59,365 nt of DNA, taken from the NCBI GenBank assembly GCA_026169195.1, contig JAPFEH010000018.1, positions 1 to 59,365 of the forward strand. The letters are read 5' to 3'. Shown here piece after piece: positions 31,566 through 41,823 of the stretch (positions are counted from its first letter, which is position 1; every line of letters starts with the position of its first letter). Both the position numbers and the translations under genes were made by a program. The DNA comes from Dysosmobacter sp. (GTDB taxonomy: Bacteria; Bacillota; Clostridia; Oscillospirales; Oscillospiraceae). A model generated the notes under the pieces. The model searched no databases and had not been told where the DNA came from. It was given only the letters and a program-made list of their open reading frames with translations.

Positions 31566-34034
31566 TCACTCCATAGTGTTGCAGTCCACAAATAGATTTA
31601 ATCCCCGATTGGCCCGGTCTCCCGCAAATTCCTTCAGCAGCCAGCTGATCTGTTCCCGTGCGGCTTTGTCGTTGCGGCCCACCAGCAAAACACGGTAACG
31701 GTAACGGTTGTTGACCTTCAGCACCGGAGCCGGCGCCGGACCGAGCACCTCCGGCTGACTGGCGGCAAGGGCCGGCAGCGTGCAAATCCGCCGCAGCGTG
31801 TCCCGCACGCCCGCGGCTGCCCGCAGCACAGCGCCCTCTTCCACTCCGGAGACCGTAAAGGTAAAAAGATCCGCAAAGGGCGGATACCGGCGCAGACGCC
31901 GCAGGCGGATCTCACTCTCGTAAAACCGCCCGTAATCCTGAGCCGCGGCACTGAGGATGACCTCATTTCCCGGCGTATAGGTCTGGATCACCGCGCGCCC
32001 CGTTTTTCCGCCGCGGCCGGCCCGTCCCACCACCTGCGTCAGCAGGCTGAAGGTCCGTTCCGCAGCACGGTAATTGTCCAAATACAGGGACGTGTCTGCG
32101 GAAAGGACGCCCACCAGCGTCACGTTTTCAAAATCCAGTCCCTTGGCGACCATCTGCGTTCCCAGAAGAATGGGGACCCGCTCTGACTCAAACCGCCGCA
32201 GAAGCGGTTCATGCCCTCCGGAGGCGGTATCCGCATCCATCCGCAGGATCTCCGTGTCCGGAAACAGCGTCCGCAGCTCCTCCTCCACCTTCTGGGTGCC
32301 GGCGCCAACGTGTTTCATCAGACCGCCGCACTCCGGACAATGTGCAAAAGCCCGCTGGGAATGGCCGCAGTAATGGCACATCAGTCTGCCGTTGGCGGAA
32401 TGATACGTCAGGGGCACACTGCATCGGGGACATTCCGGCACATGGCCGCACTCCCCGCACAGCAGCATCCGGCTGTTTCCCCGCCGGTTCAGCAGAAGAA
32501 TGCTCTGTTCGCCGCGGCGGAGATTTTCTTCCAGCTCCTGCCGCAGCGCCGCTCCCACCAGCCCCGGATTTCCTTCCCGGATCTCCTGCCGCAGATCCGC
32601 GACCGTGACCTGCGGGAGACTGTGCGCATTGTAGCGGTGATGCAGCGATACCTTGTGGTAAACGCCGGTTTCTGCTGCCCAGGCCGTCTCGATGGACGGG
32701 GTAGCCGAGCCCAGCACCAGCGTGGCGCCCTGACGGGCACAAAGATATTTTGCAAGATCTCTTGCATGGTAGCGCGGCGGGTTTTCCGACTGATAGCTGC
32801 CCTCCTGCTCCTCGTCCAGAATCACCAGCCCCAGATTTTTCAGGGGTGCAAAGACGGCAGAGCGTGTCCCAAGGACGACCTGCACGTCCCCCCGCCGGAT
32901 CCGTTTCCACTGGTCATACCGCTCCGACACCCGCAGGGCGCTGTGGAGCATGACCACCTGATCGCCGAAGCAGGAGGAAAACTTCCGCATCATCTGCGGC
33001 GTCAGCACGATCTCCGGAACCAGCACCATGGCGGTCCGTCCCTGTGCCAGAATTTCCTGAACCAGGCGAAGATAGATCTGCGTCTTGCCGCTTCCGGTGA
33101 CGCCGTGCAGCAGCACCGCCTCTGCCTTGTGTGTTCTGGTCAGCTCCAGAATCCGGAAAAAGGCCGATTCCTGCTCCTCGTTGAGACAGATGGGGGCTTG
33201 CTGCTCCACCGGTTCCGCCTCCGGGACCCGCAGCGCTTCCTCCTCGGAAAACGTCAGAATTCCGGATTTCTCCAGTCCGCGCAGGGTCCGCATGGTGGCG
33301 CCGGTGAGATAAGAAAGCTCGGTGCTGGAGATCTTCCCTGCCGCAGCCAGCAGGCGCACCGTCTCATACCGGACCGGCGCGCTGCGGCGTTTGGGCTCCA
33401 CCAGTGCCATGGCATCTTCCGCCGGCATGGAAAGAACCGCCATGCGCCGCTTTTTGTCGCTGACCTTCCGCTTGGCGGCAGTTTCACAGACCACCACACC
33501 GATCTTTTGCAGGGCCTTCAGCGTTTCGGCCGCACCCTCTCCGCACAGTTCCAGCAGGCTCTCCGCTCCCGCGCTGCCGCCGCAGCGGTACAACGCGTCC
33601 AGCACGCCGTCGCTTTGCCGGATACCGGCAGACAACCGGCCTGCCTCCTCCCGTCCAAGAGACGGATCCTTTAATCGCCAGATCTCCTGATACCGGTACC
33701 AGAGTCCGGTGGGGAGGATCGTCTTGACTGCTTCAAACAGCGTACAGAAATACCGCTGCCGCATCCAAAGCGCCAGTGCGATCCCGTCTCCGTCCAGCAC
33801 CGGAGCGGCATCCAGCAGCGCTGTCAGGGGCTTGAGCCCTGCGGTTTTTTCTCCGGTTCCGCGGGCCAGAATGATCCCCTCGCTGCTGCGGTTGCCCCGT
33901 CCGAAGGGAACCGTCACCCGAACGCCGGGGACCGCCGCTTCCAGCAGCGGCTCCGGCACCAGATAGTCATAGGGCTTATCAATGGAATAGGGCGCGGCGC
34001 TGACCGCGACTTTCACAATGACAGCGGTCTCCAA
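31566..34034 (-). CDS. priA: Primosomal replication-restart helicase PriA
   Basis: An 822-aa helicase. The N-terminal DNA-binding domain (1-110) is followed by Walker A GVTGSGKTQ, a DEEQ box (usually DEEH) and a zinc-binding insert with eight cysteines (CGECGHVPECPRC ... CHYCG ... CPECG). PriA reloads DnaB at stalled forks. The DEEQ variant is found in other Clostridia and should still work. Confidence 0.96.
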   Translation of the reverse strand: METAVIVKVAVSAAPYSIDKPYDYLVPEPLLEAAVPGVRVTVPFGRGNRSSEGIILARGTGEKTAGLKPLTALLDAAPVLDGDGIALALWMRQRYFCTLFEAVKTILPTGLWYRYQEIWRLKDPSLGREEAGRLSAGIRQSDGVLDALYRCGGSAGAESLLELCGEGAAETLKALQKIGVVVCETAAKRKVSDKKRRMAVLSMPAEDAMALVEPKRRSAPVRYETVRLLAAAGKISSTELSYLTGATMRTLRGLEKSGILTFSEEEALRVPEAEPVEQQAPICLNEEQESAFFRILELTRTHKAEAVLLHGVTGSGKTQIYLRLVQEILAQGRTAMVLVPEIVLTPQMMRKFSSCFGDQVVMLHSALRVSERYDQWKRIRRGDVQVVLGTRSAVFAPLKNLGLVILDEEQEGSYQSENPPRYHARDLAKYLCARQGATLVLGSATPSIETAWAAETGVYHKVSLHHRYNAHSLPQVTVADLRQEIREGNPGLVGAALRQELEENLRRGEQSILLLNRRGNSRMLLCGECGHVPECPRCSVPLTYHSANGRLMCHYCGHSQRAFAHCPECGGLMKHVGAGTQKVEEELRTLFPDTEILRMDADTASGGHEPLLRRFESERVPILLGTQMVAKGLDFENVTLVGVLSADTSLYLDNYRAAERTFSLLTQVVGRAGRGGKTGRAVIQTYTPGNEVILSAAAQDYGRFYESEIRLRRLRRYPPFADLFTFTVSGVEEGAVLRAAAGVRDTLRRICTLPALAASQPEVLGPAPAPVLKVNNRYRYRVLLVGRNDKAAREQISWLLKEFAGDRANRGLNLFVDCNTME

Positions 34035-34052
34035 GCCTCGCCCCTCCTTTGA

Positions 34053-34271
34053 TTACTGTTCTTCCTCGACGGTCAGATCCATGTGGCTGGCGTCCAGCTT
34101 TCCCTCGGCTACCTCGTTGATGGCAAGGGTCACGGGCTTTTCCGTCAGGTGTTCGCCGGTGTTTTCAGCATTCTCTGCGATCTGGCGCGCCCGACGGGCC
34201 ACCACATTCACCAGCATATAGCGATTGGGAACATAACTGGTCAGTTTGTTCATAGCGGGATACAGCATCAT
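34053..34271 (-). CDS. rpoZ: RNA polymerase omega subunit
   Basis: A 72-aa protein from MMLYPAMNKLTSYVPNRYML to an acidic tail, with the VNVVARRARQI helix that wraps the beta-prime subunit. The 34271 start matches known omega N-termini. An ATG at 34322 overlapping the gmk stop (ATGA) would give 89 aa and is possible. Confidence 0.9.
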   Translation of the reverse strand: MMLYPAMNKLTSYVPNRYMLVNVVARRARQIAENAENTGEHLTEKPVTLAINEVAEGKLDASHMDLTVEEEQ

Positions 34272-34318
34272 GTTGATCAACTTCCATTCTGCCTCTTCGG
34301 CTGAGATTTTTGATGGGG

Positions 34319-34915
34319 TCACTGATTGTTGAGGATCGCCATCCGCTCCCGGGGCTTGCAGTGCTCCGCAGTCATGATGGCATCCAGTTCATTCACCGCA
34401 TTCTCCACGGTGTCATTGATGACGAAATAGTCATAGGTATGCGCGGTTTGAAATTCCACCTTGGCACGCAACAGCCGCTTCTGGATCTTGTCCTTGCTGT
34501 CTGTGCCGCGTTCGGTCAGGCGGCGCTCCAGTTCCGCCCAGCTGGGGGGCGCAATGAAGATCCGCACCGTGTCCGGCCGCTTGCTGGTGACCTGAATGGC
34601 GCCTTGCACCTCAATGTCCAGAATCACGTCCCGTCCTTTTTCCATGGCCTCGTCTACAAAGCGCTTGGGTGTACCATAGAAATTGCCCACATATTCCGCG
34701 TATTCCAGAAACTGATCCATTGCGATCCACTTGCGGAAGGACTCCACATCCATAAAGTGATAATGGATCCCGTCCAGTTCGCCGGGACGGGGGTCCCGCG
34801 TGGTGGCGGAAACGGAAAAATAGAGATTCTTCCGCCGTTCCAACAGCGCGCTGAGCACCGTGCTCTTTCCGACGCCCGAGGGGCCGGAAACAATAAACGT
34901 CTTTCCCTTGGTCAT
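34319..34915 (-). CDS. gmk: Guanylate kinase
   Basis: A 198-aa GMP kinase. The P-loop GPSGVGKST, the GMP-binding region ([17 protein letters not shown]) and the LID (RLTERGTDS) are all present. It overlaps remA by 4 bases. Confidence 0.96.
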   Translation of the reverse strand: MTKGKTFIVSGPSGVGKSTVLSALLERRKNLYFSVSATTRDPRPGELDGIHYHFMDVESFRKWIAMDQFLEYAEYVGNFYGTPKRFVDEAMEKGRDVILDIEVQGAIQVTSKRPDTVRIFIAPPSWAELERRLTERGTDSKDKIQKRLLRAKVEFQTAHTYDYFVINDTVENAVNELDAIMTAEHCKPRERMAILNNQ

Positions 34916-35160
34916 GCCTTCTCCTCCGTATTGCCCTCCGGTGCGCTGAATTTTTCCGGCGGCAGTGCTGATAAAATCACATGGTCGCTGTCCATGATAA
35001 AAATGGACGCGGTTTTGCGGCCGTAGGTGGCGTCAATGAGCATTCCCCGCTCCCGCGTCTCCTGCACCATGCGCTTGATGGGTGCGGAATCCGGACTGAC
35101 GATCGCCACCAGACGCTCCTGCGAGACCATGCTTCCAAATCCGATATTGATGAGCTTCAT
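34912..35160 (-). CDS. remA: RemA-like (DUF370) DNA-binding regulator
   Basis: An 82-aa protein of the RemA family, with the signatures [19 protein letters not shown] and [19 protein letters not shown]. In Bacillus RemA forms rings that bind DNA and activate biofilm-matrix and osmoprotection operons. The neighbours yicC and gmk are the same as in Bacillus. Confidence 0.93.
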   Translation of the reverse strand: MKLINIGFGSMVSQERLVAIVSPDSAPIKRMVQETRERGMLIDATYGRKTASIFIMDSDHVILSALPPEKFSAPEGNTEEKA

Positions 35161-35164
35161 TCCG

Positions 35165-36046
35165 TCACTCCACGTTCTGGACCTGTTCCCGCATCTTCTC
35201 CACTTCCGCCTTCAGGCCCACAACCACCTGTGCGATGGCCACATCATTGCACTTGGAACCGATGGTATTGGACTCCCGATTGACCTCCTGAATCAGAAAG
35301 TCCATCTTGCGCCCCATAGGCTCATCGGAGCAGAGCATGGTCCGCAGCTGGGCAACGTGGCTGCGCAGGCGGACGGTCTCCTCGTCCACGGCGACCTTAT
35401 CCGCGTAAATGGCGGCTTCGGTCAGGATGCGCTGCTGGTCGATGGAGGTGCTCTGAAGCACCTCCTGCATTCTGGCGGTGAGCTTGGCCCGATATTCCGC
35501 CACAGTCTGGGGAGAGCGTTCCTCCACCTGCGCGGTGTAGGCTTCAATGTTGCTCAGACGGTTCCCGATATCCTCCGCCAGCTTTTCACCCTCCACGGCG
35601 CGCATAGCATTGTATGCTGCCAGCGCACGGTCCAGCACAGAGCAGAGATCCGCGCTGACGGTCTCCAGATCCTCGTCCGCCTTGGTGACGGTCAGAACAT
35701 CCGGAAACCGGGACAGCTGTTCCGGCGTTGCCCGATAGGCATCCTCTCCGCAGACCTCTGCCAGCTCCGCCAGTGCGGCGGCATATTGCCCAGCCAGCTC
35801 CCGGTTCACCGCCACCTTCGCAACGTCCGCCGCGGAGGCGTCCACCGTGATATACACGTCCACCTTTCCCCGGGAAATCGCCTGCTGAACATGCTGCTTC
35901 ACCGCATCCTCCGCAAAGCTGTACATCCGGGGCATCTTCACGGTGCAGTCCAGATACCGGTTGTTGACGGACCGGACCTCCACCGTGATATCCCGCTTAT
36001 TCAGGATCTCTTTGGCCCGGCCATAACCGGTCATACTCTTGATCAC
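35165..36046 (-). CDS. yicC: YicC-family endoribonuclease
   Basis: A 293-aa protein opening [12 protein letters not shown], with conserved [11 protein letters not shown] and ending [12 protein letters not shown]. YicC proteins are hexameric endoribonucleases that cut structured RNAs. It starts the conserved gene row that ends at sipL. Confidence 0.93.
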   Translation of the reverse strand: MIKSMTGYGRAKEILNKRDITVEVRSVNNRYLDCTVKMPRMYSFAEDAVKQHVQQAISRGKVDVYITVDASAADVAKVAVNRELAGQYAAALAELAEVCGEDAYRATPEQLSRFPDVLTVTKADEDLETVSADLCSVLDRALAAYNAMRAVEGEKLAEDIGNRLSNIEAYTAQVEERSPQTVAEYRAKLTARMQEVLQSTSIDQQRILTEAAIYADKVAVDEETVRLRSHVAQLRTMLCSDEPMGRKMDFLIQEVNRESNTIGSKCNDVAIAQVVVGLKAEVEKMREQVQNVE

Positions 36047-36064
36047 GTTTTCTTCCTCCCTATT

Positions 36065-36694
36065 TCAGCAGCAAAACCAATATCCGCCGCCGTTGCAAAG
36101 TGTCCAGATACAGCACAGAGACAGGCAGGGATTGCCTGTACATACGTCGGTTCCGAAGGGCTGCCCTCCGGGACGGTAGGCCGTCTTGGTTCCCTGCTCC
36201 ATGAACTCCAGCGCCTGCCGATATTCCGGATTTCCCGGTTCCATCTGACAGGCCGTCTGATAATACCGCTTGGCCTCATCCAGCCAGCCTCTCCGGTAGC
36301 AGACCGCCCCCCGCAGGAAGTTCCACTCCGCGTTGTGGTCACTGTAATTGGCCAGCAGCGCCTCCGCGCGGGTAATGTCTCCGGTCTGGATGGCAATGCG
36401 CACCTGCTGCAAAACAGAACTGCTGCTTTGATACTGCCGCTGGTAGGTACTGCCTCCATAGGGCTGCTGGTAGCCGCCATAGCTGCCGGAGCTGCGGTTC
36501 CCCGCACTCCGCCGGCGGTTGATCTCCTCATAGGCGGCATTGATCTCCTTCATCTTTTCCTGCGCCAGATCCGCCAGAGGATTGTCATGGTAGTTATCCG
36601 GATGATATTTCCGGGCCAGATCACGGTATGCCTTTTTGATTTCGTCATCCGAGGCGCTTTCCGAGACACCCAGGATTTGATAGGGATCGTTCAT
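36065..36694 (-). CDS. J-domain protein with TPR-like and Cys-rich tail
   Basis: A 209-aa DnaJ-like cochaperone. The J domain (3-62) has HPD at 31-33. A Gly/Tyr/Ser-rich linker (65-90) and two TPR-like repeats (about 95-165) follow, then a Cys/aromatic-rich end ([14 protein letters not shown]). It lacks the zinc domains of DnaJ itself and would recruit DnaK to special clients. Confidence 0.88.
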   Translation of the reverse strand: MNDPYQILGVSESASDDEIKKAYRDLARKYHPDNYHDNPLADLAQEKMKEINAAYEEINRRRSAGNRSSGSYGGYQQPYGGSTYQRQYQSSSSVLQQVRIAIQTGDITRAEALLANYSDHNAEWNFLRGAVCYRRGWLDEAKRYYQTACQMEPGNPEYRQALEFMEQGTKTAYRPGGQPFGTDVCTGNPCLSLCCIWTLCNGGGYWFCC

Positions 36695-36703
36695 GTGGTT
36701 TCC

Positions 36704-37600
36704 TCAGCCTTCTTCTGTTTCTTTCTGTCTCTTGATTCCGCGTTTGGGGTCGCGGAAGGTCCCATCTAAAACAGCCTTTCCGATCTGGAACAGGCCGGTA
36801 TAAATCGTCTGCGACAGCAGCGGCGTCCAAACGCCGAAATCCCACAGCTCAAAAGCCGTTGCCATCATATGGACGGAGTGATCCAAGGTTGCGGTAAACT
36901 CCCGACGGCTCTCCGGTGTCCAGACGCCGTCCCGCAGGCCGTATCGCAGCGCCACAGGGTTATAATTCCCGGAAGCCGCGTCTTTTTTCATGTCATCTGC
37001 CGCATCGACCAGATAGATCCAGCGGCCCAGATGATATAAAAGCTGCTCCAGCACCCGCCGCCGGACCGGTTCCTCCTGTTCCTGCGCAGCCGCGCTCAGC
37101 AGCGCCGCAAAGGCATCGGCCGCCCGGTCAATGGAGGGACACCGCTCCTTCTCCAGCTGTGCCAGCTGGAGAAGCTGGCTGCGGACCGTCCGGTCAAACG
37201 CCGGACGCAGCGCCGCCGCCTTCCGGTAAGCCGGCTCCATCACCGCAGACAGCCCGCGGTATTTCAGCCCGTGGATCCAGTCATGGTCTTCCACACCATC
37301 CCGCAGCTGCCAGTATGCCAGAATCACGCTTTCATCCGCTGCCAGCTCCATGGAAGGCGCTTCCAGCAGATAAGCATGGGGATGGAGCGGGTGAACCATA
37401 CACCTTGCCTGACCGCGCTCCCCCTCCTCCGGTTCGGAGAGCAGGATCGCCAGATAGGTAAAGTCGTAATTCAGGATCATGCGGGCCGCGGTACCGTACC
37501 GCCTGCCCAGCGTGTGGCACAATCCGCAGTACATCCGCCGGAACCGCTCACGCTCCTGCTGCTCCAGTCCCGCCAGCGGAGGTCTCACATAGCCGAACAC
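36704..37600 (-). CDS. DUF5685 family protein
   Basis: A 298-aa helical protein. The start MFGYVRPPLAGL, the motif CGLCHTLGRRYG and LVDAADDMKKD are typical of DUF5685, a Clostridia family that neighbours J-domain genes. The YLVDAADDMKKD helix resembles isoprenoid-type DDxxD motifs, but a catalytic role is not shown. Confidence 0.8.
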   Translation of the reverse strand: MFGYVRPPLAGLEQQERERFRRMYCGLCHTLGRRYGTAARMILNYDFTYLAILLSEPEEGERGQARCMVHPLHPHAYLLEAPSMELAADESVILAYWQLRDGVEDHDWIHGLKYRGLSAVMEPAYRKAAALRPAFDRTVRSQLLQLAQLEKERCPSIDRAADAFAALLSAAAQEQEEPVRRRVLEQLLYHLGRWIYLVDAADDMKKDAASGNYNPVALRYGLRDGVWTPESRREFTATLDHSVHMMATAFELWDFGVWTPLLSQTIYTGLFQIGKAVLDGTFRDPKRGIKRQKETEEG

Positions 37601-37606
37601 CGTTTT

Positions 37607-38017
37607 TCAGAACAGCCGGACGATGGTAAAGGACAATCCGCCCCTTGCCTTCAGCCGCCGGTCATACCAGATGGCCGCAGCGATCCCCGCCGCAAACCCG
37701 ATGACCGCCGCAGTATACTGCACAGCCACCGGAGCTCCCAGAAAAAAGGCCGCCAGATACCCCAGCAGGAACAGCGCCACCGGTGTGGCATAGACCAGCG
37801 TGACAATGCCCAGCATTTTCTTGGTGTTGCTCTGCACCACCACTTTTTCGCCGGGACGGGCGCCGATGGGGTTTGCCGCCTTGGCCCTGACCGCCGCGCC
37901 GGAGACGCCGCAGCCGGCGCACTCCTCGCAGTCATGGCCGCAGGCGGATTTTCTGGGTACGGAAATCACCGCATGGTCCGCGTCAATGATCCGTTCAACC
38001 GTTGCAATTTGGGTCAT
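37607..38017 (-). CDS. RseC/MucC-type SoxR-reducing-system-like protein
   Basis: A 136-aa membrane protein. A cysteine cluster CGHDCEECAGCG (residues 26-37) precedes a small beta domain (VVVQSN) and two transmembrane helices (about 70-90 and 98-117). RseC proteins form part of Rnf-linked redox systems in other bacteria; here no rnf gene is next to it. Confidence 0.85.
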   Translation of the reverse strand: MTQIATVERIIDADHAVISVPRKSACGHDCEECAGCGVSGAAVRAKAANPIGARPGEKVVVQSNTKKMLGIVTLVYATPVALFLLGYLAAFFLGAPVAVQYTAAVIGFAAGIAAAIWYDRRLKARGGLSFTIVRLF

Positions 38018-38039
38018 AATGGCTTACTCCTGTCATGAT

Positions 38040-39368
38040 TCATTCTTCAGACGGAAGAACAGATTCCGTCTCCGGGTCTTCTGCCGGATCTTCCGGCGCC
38101 GGCGTATTCGGTTCTCCGATCCGGACCTGAACCTGATAGGTCCCGCTCACGCCGATATCTCCGCCGCCGGCAGACACCTCCACCGTTGCCGGAACCGTAT
38201 AGGTTCCGGAGGCGGCGGAATAATTGGTCAGGTCCGCTACCACCGTAACCTGTTCGGGGCTGAGAGATTTCAAATCTTCCGCAGTTCCAAACACCTGCAC
38301 CGTCAGCTCCTGCGTCAAAATCTCGACATGCTTGTCACTTGGCAGATTGGCATACGTGAATTTCTGCGCGGTCACCTCCGCCTCGCTCATATCCTTAAAG
38401 CCCACCTCCAGCGTAGCGCGGGTAACCCCGCTGAGGTTCTGGCATCCGGCAGGAATGATGATGGGATAGGTGTGGCTGGTCGTTCCCTTCCCCAGCAGGT
38501 CCAGCAGATCCAGCTGCCCAAGCGTGACAGTCTCCACATCCCGCAGTGCTGCCGCGTCACCGGAAACCACCACGGTTCCGGGGCGGATCTCATAGTTCAG
38601 ATTGGAGCGCCGCGCCCCCGGAGATTCCTGAAAATCCACCACCAGCTTGAGTTCCTTGGTCACAAAGACCGGCAGCGTTGCCTGAACGGTCTCCACCGTG
38701 GGATGGATGTCTTTGCTGTCCAGCAGGCGGTCCGCTTCATCATAGTACTGGAAGGTCAGCTCCTGAGAAACGGTCTCCTCCGCGCCTTCCCCGATATTCA
38801 GTACCACCTTCGCGTAGCTGACAGGGTCAATGTCCTCCGCTTGTCCGCGAATTTCCAGTGTATCCTGAGAAAGCCGAAGCTGACCGGCGGAAAACCCGTC
38901 CGCCACCTGACCGGAAAGCTCACAGCGGATCTCCACGTTCCGGCGGTTCAGCTCGCTGATGTTGACGGTTACCTGATTGCTGCTGGGTTTGCGGGTCATA
39001 TCGCTGGTAAACTTGTCGTCATCATAATCAAAGGTGCAGCTCACCTGCTGTGTGCCGGCCTTTTCCACGCCGGAAAGATCCACGTAAATGGCAATGTCGC
39101 CGCGATCCAGATGGCATACCTGCCGGCGGCCGCCCGTTACGGTCACATCCAGTGTTCTGGTGGTCTCTTCCTCCAGCAGCATCAACCCCCGGTCTGCCAG
39201 CTTGCTTTCTCCCACATAGTTGATGGGGATATCCGTGATGGTCTGTTCAATGTTCCGGTGGCCGCCGTTGTTGCCGAATTCATCCGCGTAGATCCAAAGG
39301 CAGACCGCCGCCAGCAGCGCCAGCAGGATGTAAAGGATCTTTCTCTTTTTTACGTTCTCATTCTGCAT
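38040..39368 (-). CDS. cdaR: YbbR-repeat regulator of diadenylate cyclase (CdaR)
   Basis: A 442-aa protein with one N-terminal transmembrane helix (ILYILLALLAAVCLWIYA) and about four YbbR-type beta repeats outside the membrane, ending in an acidic Pro/Glu tail. CdaR binds and modulates CdaA, encoded in the 11-base-overlapping upstream gene. glmM, the usual third gene, is not adjacent. Confidence 0.92.
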   Translation of the reverse strand: MQNENVKKRKILYILLALLAAVCLWIYADEFGNNGGHRNIEQTITDIPINYVGESKLADRGLMLLEEETTRTLDVTVTGGRRQVCHLDRGDIAIYVDLSGVEKAGTQQVSCTFDYDDDKFTSDMTRKPSSNQVTVNISELNRRNVEIRCELSGQVADGFSAGQLRLSQDTLEIRGQAEDIDPVSYAKVVLNIGEGAEETVSQELTFQYYDEADRLLDSKDIHPTVETVQATLPVFVTKELKLVVDFQESPGARRSNLNYEIRPGTVVVSGDAAALRDVETVTLGQLDLLDLLGKGTTSHTYPIIIPAGCQNLSGVTRATLEVGFKDMSEAEVTAQKFTYANLPSDKHVEILTQELTVQVFGTAEDLKSLSPEQVTVVADLTNYSAASGTYTVPATVEVSAGGGDIGVSGTYQVQVRIGEPNTPAPEDPAEDPETESVLPSEE

Positions 39369-40242
39369 CGTCCATCCCTCCGCCTTGTCTGCCCCGCAGA
39401 AGTCCTGAAAGCGTAAACTTCTGCTTGTCCTTTTCCATATCCTCCTGCGGCAGAAGTTCGTTGCGCAGAAGGTTTTCCAAGGTTTCCGGCTTCAAATGCC
39501 GCTTCAGCATCCCGCCGATGGCAACGGAAATGGAACCGGTCTCCTCCGAAACGATGACCACCACCGCATCGGAATTTTCGCTCATACCGATGCCGGCACG
39601 GTGGCGCATCCCCAGGTCCCGGCTCAGGTTCACATTTTTGCTCAAGGGCAGCATACAGCCGGCAGCCAGCACCCGTCCCTGACGGACAATGACAGCGCCG
39701 TCGTGCATGGGCGCCTTCACGAAGAAGATGTTTTTCAAAAGTTCGCTGGAAACGGAGGCGTCCAATACGGTGCCGCTGCGGACCATATCGTCCAGCAGGA
39801 TCTCCCGCTCAAACACGATCAGCACGCCGGTGCGGGACTGGGACATCTCCGTACAGGCCAGCACGGTCTGGCTGATGGTCTGCTCCATGCTGCCGGCAAC
39901 CTCCGTGTTGGTAAACAGCGCGATAAAGCGGCGGCTGCCCATTTCCTCCAAAATCCGCCGGATCTCCGGCTGGAAGAGGATGATAAGCGCCAGCACGCCC
40001 CACTCCACCATCCGGCTCAATATAAAGTTGATGCCGTTCAAGTGCAAAACACCGGACAGCGCCAGCACCGCCAAAAAGACAAACAGTCCCTTCAGCAGAC
40101 TGGCAGCCTTGGTGCTCCGGACCAGCAAAAACAAATGGTACATCAAAAATACCATAATGCCGATATCCAGAATATCCGTCACCTGCATACTCAGCAGATA
40201 GCGGGCGGCATATGCCGGAAATTCCATCAAATTCAGTTCCAT
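39358..40242 (-). CDS. cdaA: Diadenylate cyclase CdaA (c-di-AMP synthesis)
   Basis: A 294-aa protein with three N-terminal transmembrane helices and a DAC domain carrying HDGAVIV and RHRAGIGMSE. It makes c-di-AMP, which controls K+ uptake, osmotic balance and wall strength. A promoter lies at 40299-40327. Confidence 0.95.
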   Translation of the reverse strand: MELNLMEFPAYAARYLLSMQVTDILDIGIMVFLMYHLFLLVRSTKAASLLKGLFVFLAVLALSGVLHLNGINFILSRMVEWGVLALIILFQPEIRRILEEMGSRRFIALFTNTEVAGSMEQTISQTVLACTEMSQSRTGVLIVFEREILLDDMVRSGTVLDASVSSELLKNIFFVKAPMHDGAVIVRQGRVLAAGCMLPLSKNVNLSRDLGMRHRAGIGMSENSDAVVVIVSEETGSISVAIGGMLKRHLKPETLENLLRNELLPQEDMEKDKQKFTLSGLLRGRQGGGMDDAE

Positions 40243-40298
40243 TGAAACGTCCTCATCCCTTTCGGACTATCCGCATGCGTGAATACATTCGTTTTCTT

Positions 40299-40327
40299 AT
40301 TATATAAAAGTTACCAGTCAATTGCAA
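40299..40327 (-). promoter_or_regulatory. Sigma-A promoter of cdaA-cdaR
   Basis: On the minus strand TTGCAA (40327-40322), 17 bases, then TATAAT (40304-40299). The start codon is about 55 bases downstream. Confidence 0.75.
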
Positions 40328-40364
40328 GGCGGAACCGCAGAAAATTCACGGACTGTTCAGAAAA

Positions 40365-41492
40365 TCACGCCATCAGTTCCTGAAACACCGCCAGCGTTTC
40401 ATAGATCTCCCGCCGGGTATTGAAAGCGGAGACACTCAGCCGCACCGTGCCGGTCTCCAGCGTTCCGGCAGAGCGGTGGGCCAGCGGCGCGCAGTGCAGG
40501 CCGGTCCGGACCGCGATTCCCCGCTCTGCCAGCTGCTGCCCCAGCCGTTCCACATCGCCCTTTTCCGGAACCACCGACAAAACCCCCGTCTGCTGCCGCA
40601 GCCCCGGCAGGGCATGGACCCGCAGTCCCGAAACCGTCCGCAGCCCCTCCGCCAGCAGCAGCGTCAGCTCCCGCTCTCTCCGGCAGATCGCTTCCATCCC
40701 CTGTTCCCTGACATACCGGATTCCCTCGAGAAGTCCCGCGATCCCCGGCATATTGTGGGTTCCCGCCTCCAGCCGGTCCGGAAGGAATTCCGGCATCTCC
40801 TGCTGAAGAGAAACGCTGCCGGTCCCGCCTTCCAGCAAGGTTCTGACCGGAGGCCCTCCCTCTCCGCACAGCAGCACGCCGGTTCCCTGCGGCCCGTAAA
40901 GCCCCTTGTGCCCGGGCATGGCGGCAAATGCCGCGCCCAGCGCCCCGATGTCCAATGGCAATACACCCGCCGCCTGAGACGCATCGATCACCAGCGGCAC
41001 TCCCCGCCGGCGGCAGAGGGCGGCGATCTCCTCCACCGGAAGGATGAAGCCGAACACATTGGAAACATGGGTGCAGATCACGGCATGGGTCTCCGGTGTG
41101 ATGTTCTCCGCAAAGGCACGCACGGCATCCGCCGCGGAAAAAAGCGGACTTTCCGCCACGCTGATCTGCGCTTCCAGCGCCCGCAGCGGTCGGGTAACGG
41201 CATTGTGCTCATAGCCGGAGATCACCGCTCTGCCTCCCAGCGGCACCAGCGTCTTGATGGCAAGGTTCAGCGCATGGGTGGCATTCAGCGTAAAGACCAC
41301 GTTCTCCGGATTTTTTAGGCCGAATAACTCCGCCAGTTCACTGCGGCAGGCAAAGGCCGTATCCGCCGCCAGCATGGCGGCAGGGTGCCCGCCGCGCCCC
41401 GGAGAACTCATGGTGTCCAGTGCCCGCCCCATGGCGGCAGCCACGGCAGGCGGCTTTTGAAACGTGGTGGCCGCGCTGTCCAGATAAATCAC
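40365..41492 (-). CDS. Cysteine desulfurase family PLP enzyme
   Basis: A 375-aa class V aminotransferase-fold enzyme. The start motif IYLDSAATTF, the PLP lysine in PGHKGLYGPQG and the active-site cysteine in RTGLHCAPLAH are present. It should strip sulfur (or selenium) from cysteine. GTG 41492 is the start: GGAGGTG lies 6 bases upstream and it overlaps the DUF3343 stop (GTGA). Pairing with DUF3343 suggests a dedicated S/Se transfer route. Confidence 0.92.
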   Translation of the reverse strand: MIYLDSAATTFQKPPAVAAAMGRALDTMSSPGRGGHPAAMLAADTAFACRSELAELFGLKNPENVVFTLNATHALNLAIKTLVPLGGRAVISGYEHNAVTRPLRALEAQISVAESPLFSAADAVRAFAENITPETHAVICTHVSNVFGFILPVEEIAALCRRRGVPLVIDASQAAGVLPLDIGALGAAFAAMPGHKGLYGPQGTGVLLCGEGGPPVRTLLEGGTGSVSLQQEMPEFLPDRLEAGTHNMPGIAGLLEGIRYVREQGMEAICRRERELTLLLAEGLRTVSGLRVHALPGLRQQTGVLSVVPEKGDVERLGQQLAERGIAVRTGLHCAPLAHRSAGTLETGTVRLSVSAFNTRREIYETLAVFQELMA

Positions 41493-41740
41493 GGCGTCAC
41501 CTCCCGATAAACACCCCTCTGATACAAAAAAATCTGAACGGGACCAAGGCCCCGCTGATGAATGATCTTCAATGCTTCCGGCAGATCCTCCACGGTCAGC
41601 CGCAGCACATAGGCGCAGCCAAGATCCGTCAAATCTCTGGAGGCCCGGAAAATCTGACAGCGGATCCCGCTTCTTTCCAGCGCCCGCTGCATCCGCTGCG
41701 CATAGGTGATGGATCTGGCAAGGATCAAATAGTGCTCCAC
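41489..41740 (-). CDS. DUF3343 putative Se/S-carrier-like protein
   Basis: An 83-aa protein starting at GTG 41740 (GGAGGGG 4-5 bases upstream), with an in-frame ATG at 41761 as alternative. Signatures are YLILARSITYAQRMQRALER and LGCAYVLRL. DUF3343 proteins often sit beside desulfurases and are thought to carry sulfur or selenium. It keeps a single conserved-looking cysteine near the CAYVL motif. Confidence 0.85.
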   Translation of the reverse strand: MEHYLILARSITYAQRMQRALERSGIRCQIFRASRDLTDLGCAYVLRLTVEDLPEALKIIHQRGLGPVQIFLYQRGVYREVTP

Positions 41741-41823
41741 AGGCACCCCTCCTCTCTGCACATCCTATGCGCAGGAAGCCGGAAGGTGTCCCGCTTTTGA
41801 AATTCCGGAGCAGCAGGAAAAAA

